From contig DF236964.1 of the NCBI GenBank assembly GCA_000708835.1, positions 310,001 to 374,000 on the forward strand: 64,000 nt of DNA. Direction: 5' to 3'. Under the pieces are notes generated by a model that was not told where the DNA came from, ran no database searches, and saw nothing but the letters and a program-made list of their open reading frames with translations. Within the stretch, counting starts at the first letter, position 1, and every line of letters begins with the position of its first letter. This DNA comes from Klebsormidium nitens (Eukaryota; Streptophyta; Klebsormidiophyceae; Klebsormidiales; Klebsormidiaceae). Below are positions 56,309-64,000 of this stretch, one piece after another. The translations under genes and the position numbers were made by a program.

Positions 56309-59300
56309 ATGGCCCCTCCTCTCGGCACCATGGATGCCCCCGAAACGCCCTGCCTGATTGACAGGTGGCGACGCCCCTACACGCCTGGGCTTTTCACACC
56401 TGAGGAGTTTGAGCAATACTGGACGCTTGGGTTTGTCTTGAAGAAGGACGTGTTTGCCCCCGAGGAATTGGAGCCAGCTCGAGAAGCAGTGAACAGGTCA
56501 GTATTTGAGTATACATGTACATGAGTAGTAAGTTTTGCTCAGGTTTTAGGGCTTTGCTAACACAATAGTGATTCAGCTTATTCAGAATCCGAGTCTTCTA
56601 CAGGCAGTTTTGAGGTGTTGGTTTGAGGTTTATCCTTCTTTCTAGGCAATATCTTGGTATGCTGTGGACTTCAGCGGATAACCCTCAGAGTTCTTATTGA
56701 CTTCACAAAGTCACAGCATTCTCTTTCTTCTCACATTTACTGGCATCTGCTGCAATTGTCATGTGTCAACATCACGACCAGCATGAAAAGTTGCAATTGA
56801 AAAAGACAATGAGAAATACAACCTGGTTCTGAGAAAGGATTTCCCCCTCAAGCAACCTTGTACTCTTAGGAAGAACCCGGCGGAGGCGAGGTGGCCTCCG
56901 AAGGTTGAGACTGTCCTACACTTCACAAAGTCTACCTACATCTTCCCAGCTCGTGTTCTTCTTGAGATATCGTATGTATGACGAGTCTCCAAGTGCGATT
57001 CCTGCCCATGTCCTGCTTTGAAAACCCCTCTGCCAATCTTGAAAGCTGGAAACATTGAATTGTCACCTGCCATCTTTTCCCCAAACACATCTTTTGACCC
57101 GACCTCACATCTGCAATGACCGTTGAAATGGTTTCCCCCTTTTCTGCTTCCAACGCTTGTACTTTATCTGGTTATTTAAGGGACTACTCAGAGCTTAGTA
57201 CCACCGCCAAATCATTTTGCCTATACGCGCGCGATGGCTGAGGTCCTACAATCACAATCACCCGCCCTTGACAGCAATCTGCTTCTTTTTCACAATCTTC
57301 ACACCCTTGAGGGAGGGCTTTTTCAAAGATGGGCAGCTGTGAGGCCTAACAACCAATAAAAACAAAATCTCACACTCTTGGAGGGCTTTGTCAAAAGAGG
57401 GGCAGCTGTGAGGCCTAATAAACACAAAACTTCTTGTTTAAGATCCTAAGTTCTGTGGAATTCATTCCTTGTAGGGGAGTTGCAGACATTGCAGACGACC
57501 TGTTCAAAGCCGGCAAGATCAAGAACAAACACGAGGACGCACCGCTTGAAACGCGGCTGACGTTGATTGAGGAGCAGTTTCCCTCGGCGAGCGTGTTGTT
57601 GCATAAGCGGGGGGTGCTTCCCAAGGAGTTCCAAGCCCTGTGGACGGACCCCCGGTTGATGAGCGTGGCCCGACAGCTGCTCGGAGGTGCGGTTTTTGAA
57701 CCCATGTTTTCGTATCCTGCAACTGATGAATGGCATTCAACGCAAGTTCTATTAGCTGGGGTCTAAATTTCGATTGATTGCCTGTGAATCTATGGGGGCT
57801 TTCAAAGGAGCCGACAACGCTTGGCAGTCCGCTTCCTCATCGATTCTTGTCCTCGACGATTACTTTGTGTGAAAGAATGTACGCAGTTTGTAATCGACTC
57901 AGAAGCGGATGAGGACAGGTGTGATTGATCTGTGGCGCTCCCAAGAAGGGCCAGCAGTTCTTGTTACCCCTCTTGCAGTGTTCAGAAGCTATGGCAGACC
58001 TTGGTCTTGAAAAGAGACCAAACCGGAAAGTCACCTTGAATTGCCATCTGATACGGGACAGGATTGTAAACCTTTGCATAGTAGATTGACCATCTTGTCG
58101 AAGCCACTTTGGAAGAGACCTCAAGATTAGAGTGCATGTAACAGATCTCAGGCTCCCACTGATTCTGGTCCAAAGTTATTGCCAAACTTGTTCCATAAGA
58201 CCTCTCATGCTGGATCCGGGTTGTTGTAAGGCGAATCCCCCTGTTTGCCAATGGAAGCCGTTTCTGGAACTCCTAAGCAGTCAAAAATAAAGGTCTCAAT
58301 GAAGCTTGCTGAGAAAGTTCCACGACAAGTTTTTAGAGAAGCCAGGAACTACGAGATTCGCACGAATGTATTTAGTGTCCTCTGCAGATGACATTGGGGG
58401 CCATCCGGTTTGGAACTTGCGGCCCAAGACACCTCAGCAGGAGCAGGCGACAGTTCCGTGGCACCAGGTGACATTCTGGCTCTTTTGGGAGCAGCTTTAC
58501 GAGTACTTCTTCTGATCAGTCTCGTTTCTGGATCGAAGGGTTTGCTTCTGAATTGGGACTGTCCGTAGAAAAGCGGCGAAGCCTCCACTCGATTCCTTGA
58601 TGGCACCCGACCTGTTTCAAAAACGGAGTCAAAGCCACGAACTTCAATTCGTCATTTGTGGGAGTCGTCAAGGAAAAGAAGCCATGGAAGCGGTACATCG
58701 AGCAGGAGGATCCAGAATGTCAGTCAGACTTTGAGCTTGAGCAGTCCTCAGACCAGGTACAGAATGGATCCTTTCCAGACCTGTGCCCGACACGGGTCAA
58801 GGTCCCGTTTTCAAGCCCTCAGGGAGCTTCCAGATGCCATTCGCAGGCCCCTCGTTACCGTACGCGTCAATGAGCTCTCGAGCCTCTGAAAGTGATATGC
58901 GAGGTACTTGGACATTGTGCTTAATTGAAAGGTCCGCAAGGGCACAGCCTGCCTGCCGCGTGGATTTGGAGAACTTGACTAGATTGCCTGAGACGTTCTT
59001 CTTCGACGACATGGTGCCACTTGGACTCGCTTCCACTAGCGTTTGAACCCCTTGATCTAACGACCTTTCTCATTGCACAGTCACAGCACACATACCATCA
59101 TCTCTTTCGTGTCGCTTTTCTGTATTTAAAACAAGGCTTTCTATTCCCAGAGCCCTCGGAAGGACCTCATCTGTTGGCCCGTTTGTTGGCCCCTATCCCA
59201 TATTGCAAGAGCGCTTTTTGCTGGCCCGGCGGCTGTTCCAGCTCCATCAAGTAAACTTCGAGATCACAGTTCCAAGCCACCCCACGAATCCTGTCGAAAC

Positions 59301-61388
59301 CCTGTCGAAACCCTTCAACAAACACAGAAATCTATTACATACTCTATCCATCTTCCGCACAGGACGCCGCGTATCTGGACAAGGTCGCCTGGGAGGTGCA
59401 CCAGGTGACGGCGTGGATTCCGCTCGTTCCGGCCTCCGAGCGGAACGGATGCATGCAGGTCGTCCCGGGGGGGCACCGGACGGGGCGGACCGCAAAGCAC
59501 ACCTGCTGTGCTGGGGGTACCTGGTAAGAGCGCGCTAGAGGGATCCCTCGAGCTTTGTTGTCTGGGCTCTCGTTTGTTGTTGCAACTGCTAGTGAACGGA
59601 ATGTCGGTGCACACCGGTAGTGCCAGAGAAATTCGAGCGCGAGCAACGGCCACAGCGCCTTTGGGTTTGTGGAAGGGGGCCGATAAACGAGTCAGAAAAC
59701 CGGTGCAGAGCACACGTTGGTGATGTATTCAAGAGGCAAGTGAGGGCGACTGCTGTCCGGCAAGAAGCTTCTGATGCTAAATAATGAAAACCTTGCACTT
59801 CGTTGTCAAGGCTTTCGTTAAAGCGTACAATTCAAGTACGTAAAGCCGATACTATGCGTACAAACTGGAACACGATGTCTTTTCAGAGGTGCTCAGCTCC
59901 CCTCGTGCAGATGCAAATGTTCATCCAAGAAGTTAGTGGACAGCCTTCAAGAAGCTCACGCGTTCTTTTTAGGTACGTCGAACTGGACGAAACTGACGCC
60001 GCACAAACTTTGGGGGTGGACCTCCAGTCTGCCGCCCTGACTTGCGAGGTCCCCCTGGGAGGGGTCCTTTTCCTGAACAACATTCTGCCGCACCGTTCGC
60101 TGAACAACCTGAGCGACGGCATCCGGTGGTCGCTGGATTTGCGGTGGCAGAAATGGGACCAGCCCGCGGGGTTTTACGGGTTAAAGGAGGTTATCCCGAT
60201 GACCAAGTCGGGTCAACCAGGTGAGCTCGACGCTTCCACTTCTGCGGGTTTAGTAAAATGGGAGGAACTAGTATGGGGGCGACAAGCACACCAAGAAGCT
60301 ATTGGGAGTGGACATCCCCTCGGTACGTCGTTTACTGGAGAGTTGATGGGGTTTGTTTGAGATAGAAAACAAGACACCTGATTGCTTTGCAGTCTAGTGC
60401 ATTTTTAGCACTTGTGCCTTTAAGATTCTTTCCGTATTGGAGGACTATTATCTGACGAGGGGCGTCCCTCATATCAGGACAAGGTCATGCCGGGCATGTT
60501 TCCGTTACCGTTGCGGTCTTAAGGTTTTCACGTCTTTGAGCACCATCTTCTGATGAGGGGCGTCCTTCAAACCAAGAGAAGGTCATGCTGGCCATCTTTC
60601 CGTTCCTGACCTCGTGAAAAGTGTTGATCTCCTTTGCCACTGGTTGTCTTATTGCATCGGTACAGAGAAGCGCTAACAACTTTGCTCTCAAAGGTATCCA
60701 GGCCTTTCGGACGTATAAAAAACATCCCGACGGTGTGCTTTATCGAATCACCATCACTTCTTCCGCCCCGACCCGTTTTGGTTGACTACGTCAACTCTGA
60801 GGGTCCGCCTGCGAACACTTATCCATCCGACACTTTCAATTTTTCCACCAGGAAGCTAACGCCCATGTCCGCTTGCGAGTCTCTATTTCTTCGTCGACAA
60901 CCTGCCCCACTTGAAACGCTTACGTCTATTCCTGCAACCGACTTGTGCCCCAAATGAAGCCGCCAACGCTCTACCTGCCCGAACTAACTCGCCTTTTTGC
61001 AATTGGGGGAACCAGTGTCACCTTTGGTCCGAGTCGAATGCGTCGCTCTGTCCTTGTTGCAGATTACAAAGTCGACTGGGACGGGTGGGCGAACCTCAGC
61101 CGATCCGCCCTCCAAGAAGGCATCCTTAAACCCGAAACGAAGAGCCTCGTCGAGACCGTCAAAGCAATTGATGCTTCCCACGTGGTTGAGCCCGTCTTGA
61201 AGATTGACGGCGTATCTAGTGTCATGCTCAGCGTCGCTAAAAGCCCCGACTCGCCGACGAGCACATTGGGGGATCCCTTTGACACTACGATTGCGGGGCC
61301 GTGGATGGACCAGTGGCCGATCGTCTTCCACAATAGGCACACGGAGCGGCATGAGCGGGGTTCGGTTCAGGGATGGCATAAGGCGTAG
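56309..61388 (+). CDS. Phytanoyl-CoA dioxygenase (PhyH) family Fe(II)/2-oxoglutarate oxygenase
   Basis: Six exons (56309-56496, 57475-57686, 58388-58467, 59363-59523, 59973-60220, 61063-61388) join in phase through GT-AG introns into 404 residues. PhyH-family enzymes hydroxylate small substrates using Fe(II), oxygen and 2-oxoglutarate; the substrate here is unknown. The iron triad is visible: H159 and D161 in WHQ-D, split by intron 3, and H254 in LPHRSLNN. R265 in DGIRWSLDLRW is the likely 2-oxoglutarate ligand. Other family-like stretches are GHPVWNLRPKTP, QVTAWIPLVPASERNGCMQV, GGHRTGR, CEVPLGGVLFLNN and the C-terminal DPFDTTIAGPWMDQWPIVFHNRHTER. The start could also be ATG 56,330, seven codons later. 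No clear targeting peptide or PTS1 ending (it ends WHKA). Length and motifs look complete, so this is probably functional. Similar proteins occur in plants, algae and bacteria. Confidence 0.9.
57299..57429. repeat. Two-copy direct repeat in intron 1 of the PhyH gene
   Basis: A unit of about 65-70 bp (CACAC-CTTG-GGAGGGCTTT, then GGGCAGCTGTGAGGCCTAA) occurs at about 57,299-57,366 and again at 57,370-57,429, in the same orientation and ending just before exon 2. This is a local tandem duplication; the second copy runs into the pyrimidine-poor acceptor region. Confidence 0.8.
60440..60607. repeat. Two-copy direct repeat in intron 5 of the PhyH gene
   Basis: Copies at about 60,441-60,509 and 60,539-60,606 share TCTGA-GAGGGGCGTCC, then AGAAGGTCATGC-like and ATCTTTCCGTT-like blocks, with a period of about 98 bp. 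Both lie between exon 5 and exon 6. No coding role is apparent. Confidence 0.75.
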
Positions 61389-63014
61389 GCCAGAGTTTTG
61401 AGGACACGACGGAAAGCAAGAAAGGGTTGGCGTCTGTTGCACACGCTCAAGAAGGGTCCTGACAGAGCATTCAGGAGTTGTGGCCGTCTTAGCGTCATCG
61501 GAATTCTGCACCTGGTGGAAAAGACCGTGTCGATAAAAATGTGTTGCGGCCTTGGTCTGCGCCTCTCATAAAGGTACGAGGCGCTACCAGGTTAGCGGTG
61601 TGAGTGTGTCCAAGTAACTGAGCCAAATACCGTGCCAAGTTTCTAGTAGGCATTGGATTATTATACACTCTACGTGTTTGTAAAGACAACTCGTTATATA
61701 CGAAGCAGCATAACCATTAGTGTAGTTTGAGGCCATACGGATCCGACATGTCCAAGTCTGGTTTTAATGGTTGATGAGCGCTGGCATATATTCTTCAGAT
61801 GATTCGAGGATCGCTCAGGTCTTTCATTGGTACGTCACTCGCACAGAAAACGCGATCTTGCAGCTAACTGGCCCCGGACTCAGGCCTGTGCAGAACCGCA
61901 TATGCTGTTTGCATTGAACTTCTATGTGCGAGTCCAGATCCAAATCAGTAATACAATGACGAGTACCTGGCATCCGACCGGAGCGCCAACTTCAGGGCCT
62001 CTGTGATACTACACTTCGATCATAAAGCTAGCAATACATATCCAGGCTACTGCATTGCATCATAACCTTGTATCATCATAAGGATGTAAGAATTTGGCGC
62101 TTAGGCCGTCATGTGCAAATCTTGTTGCCCGCCGTCAATCGCCCAAGTCTCGGGCGCCCAACTTAGCACCTTTCGACTGCAATTGCTAGCTATGATATGT
62201 ACTGTGGAATATCGGCGCAGAAGGGCCCTATAGAATCCACCCCCGGCCTGTCTCAGACTGGCCGCCAGCGCGACGAGGCCGCGTAAGCACCCTTTGACGC
62301 GGTCGAATGTAGCAGCTGCCTGCATAGCATTTGTCAAATCATGCTGTTATAGTCTGCAAGTTGCAATATATATATACGAGGCCCATCGTGAGTCCGTCGT
62401 GGCCCGTCGTCGGACATGCCATGATGGCTAGCTAGTATAAGCTTCGATCTCTTCATATGCGAGCATGCGCCGCATGACTGATGTGTTTGGCACGTGATAC
62501 AAGTTGCGCATCCGATCCATTGAAGGCCGGGCTAGCTAATTATTGCTAGGCGCGGCTGCCGCCTTGGTATACATTCCCATGAGCTAGCCGGAACTCTACC
62601 CAACTTGAAAAGGGTGCTAGCTCAATAGCTACATAGCCCCTGGTACGATTTTTCAAGGCTTTGTCACGGTCACCGTGAGCAGGTACCATGTACCATGGTG
62701 CAAGTTTTGACATGGCATCATCTCGGATTTGGCCCCTCGACAAAGCTTCAGGCTTGTGTTGCAAAACAGCCCTGAGTATGCAGGGCCTTTCAAGTTTGCC
62801 TACTTATCATCGACATGCGATGACTTGGAACACGGCCATTATGCATATCAGATCGGATCATTGCGTTTGTTCTCCAAAGTGCCGTTGGATCTGAACCTGC
62901 CAGTGATCTTCCTTCATTGCACGCAGCTGCCAAAATCTCATCGCAAGCACGGACTCGAGCACACGGGCACACCGTGACTTCGACTCACAATGCCATGCAA
63001 CTTTGTGATGTGCT
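61389..63014. other. Region between two convergent genes
   Basis: Lies between the stop of the PhyH gene (+) and the stop of the LRR gene (-), so it should hold both 3'UTRs and terminators. A TATATATA run at about 62,368-62,376 has no gene that clearly follows it. No exon recognised. Confidence 0.45.
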
Positions 63015-64000
63015 TCAAGGACCAATTTCGCTCACGCTTAACGATGGCATCTTGTCCTTCAGGTGAAAGAATCTTTGGCTAGCCTCCTGGCTATCTTCCT
63101 TATCCTCAACGCCAAACATGTTAAGCACACAGCGAAACTGCAAGTGCATCAGCTTGGGGCTTACCTCGACCAGCTCTAGACACGTTCCTACTTGTTCTGA
63201 GGTCCAAGCATCAGCTGTCAACACTAGGAGATTTTCAAATACAGGAAAGCCCTTTCCTCTAACAGAACGCGCAAGATGAAGTAAGGTCTTCGCATTGATG
63301 CTAAGCTCCTTCACGTTTGCCAAGCAAGTCAGGATGGAGGCCATGGTGTGTTGCTCGCCTTTGAAATCCAAGTACCGGAAGTCGGCTACCTCCAGGTCCT
63401 TGGAATTCTTAAGCAGACCAAGGAGTTCATCTTCATCGAAGGTTTGATTAGCTGCTAATCTCCTCAACTTCCATGGCCTGGGTAGCACGAACGGGCCTGG
63501 ATAATCTGAATACAAATCAAGGCTAGTCAGCTCAGGAGCATCTATCCTCATTTTCCTGTCCACATCCGGCCGCAGGTGTAGAGATAGTAGACATGGAGCG
63601 TCGATCTCCACGCGGCCTAGTTCCAGCATCCTGACATCCTCGTTAACCTCAAGACCGACCATGTTATAATCTAGGAACAAGTGCTTAAGTGAGGTCGAGC
63701 TAATATTGGTCACAACTCCTAAGCAGTGTTCGCCATCGATATGCAGGGAAAGCTTCTCTAGATTGGGGGCCGCTTGCACAAGACTGGCTAAGGAGCTGTC
63801 ATTGCTGGATTGAATGATGGAAAGGTGAAGCTCCTTTAGACTGGCGGACAGCTTGTTGATGGGCCTGTTGATGGAGAAGTGGCAATACTCAAGGATCAGG
63901 CACTCAAGGCGAGGACACTTCGTAAGCAGTTGCTCCAACACGTCGAGCGGGTTGTTCGGCTGCAGCAGATAACCGTTCCGAAGGCAGAAGCGCTCCAACC
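63015..64000 (-). CDS. Leucine-rich-repeat protein, F-box/LRR-like (3' part; 5' end outside window)
   Basis: An uninterrupted frame of 327 codons plus a partial codon at the edge ends with TGA at 63,015. The frame is still open at 64,000, so the real start lies beyond the window; the in-frame TTG at 63,998 is not a start. About ten LRR-type units can be read: CPRLECLILEYC, SLKELHLSII, NLEKLSLHI, SLKHLFLDYN, CLLSLHLRPD, ELTSLDLYSD, KLRRLAAN, DLEVADFRY, NVKELSIN, NLLVLTAD and KLMHLQFR. Their L-x-x-L-x-L spacing and the KDLEVADFRYLDF segment are like plant F-box/LRR and FBD-type proteins, which are SCF ubiquitin-ligase substrate adaptors. The F-box itself would be N-terminal and is not visible, so the F-box assignment is inference. 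No signal peptide, membrane segment or intron in the visible part. Confidence 0.75.
   Translation of the reverse strand, partial: LERFCLRNGYLLQPNNPLDVLEQLLTKCPRLECLILEYCHFSINRPINKLSASLKELHLSIIQSSNDSSLASLVQAAPNLEKLSLHIDGEHCLGVVTNISSTSLKHLFLDYNMVGLEVNEDVRMLELGRVEIDAPCLLSLHLRPDVDRKMRIDAPELTSLDLYSDYPGPFVLPRPWKLRRLAANQTFDEDELLGLLKNSKDLEVADFRYLDFKGEQHTMASILTCLANVKELSINAKTLLHLARSVRGKGFPVFENLLVLTADAWTSEQVGTCLELVEVSPKLMHLQFRCVLNMFGVEDKEDSQEASQRFFHLKDKMPSLSVSEIGP

Noticed and set aside
60455-60470. Reverse complement of ATATGAGGGACGC, a satellite landmark variant, inside a PhyH intron
   Set aside because: Only 13 bases match and no other satellite block is nearby; probably coincidence.
60984-61511. 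175-codon minus-strand open frame
   Set aside because: Shadow of the last exon of the PhyH gene, which matches the family on the plus strand.

Overview
The window looks like nuclear DNA of a green-lineage eukaryote, most likely a streptophyte alga or early-diverging land plant. Evidence: genes are split by spliceosomal GT-AG introns. An acetyl-CoA synthetase C-terminus, a KH-CCCH zinc-finger exon and a long LRR reading frame all read as plant-type. Exons are clearly richer in G+C than their surroundings. The organism call is inference; no rRNA, tRNA or organelle gene was seen to fix it.

Layout: about 1-7.5 kb is a diverged tandem duplication with a period of about 2.6 kb. 7,991-10,987 (+) holds the last six exons of an acetyl-CoA synthetase; its N-terminal two thirds are not in the window. 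11-31 kb is gene-poor and carries further decayed repeats, including a compound duplication at 17.5-19.0 / 19.4-22.2 kb. 31.2-35.3 kb is a satellite-like array with a period of about 670 bp and alternating variants. It is followed by a GACC-type minisatellite and two telomere-like blocks (35.9-36.5 kb). Single diverged relatives of the satellite occur from about 22 to 53 kb. 40.6 kb has a possible first exon of a BAHD acyltransferase (weak). 41,606-44,706 (+) is a complete four-exon gene for a secreted protein: signal peptide, CBM14-like chitin-binding domain, seven TKAPTPAPT repeats, then a cysteine-rich double-psi beta-barrel-like domain; one intron appears to use a GC donor. 44.7-55.4 kb is gene-poor. 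55,454-55,677 (+) is a lone internal exon of a KH/CCCH zinc-finger protein. 56,309-61,388 (+) is a complete six-exon phytanoyl-CoA dioxygenase-family gene. 63,015-64,000 (-) is the 3' part of a leucine-rich-repeat (F-box/LRR-like) gene that runs off the window.

The genes do not form a pathway. The main themes are a large decayed tandem-repeat landscape with a few genes in it, several orphan exon sets whose partners are missing, and one unusual chitin-binding/beta-barrel fusion protein. All exon models were made by eye from splice consensus, phase and remembered family sequence, not by alignment software.
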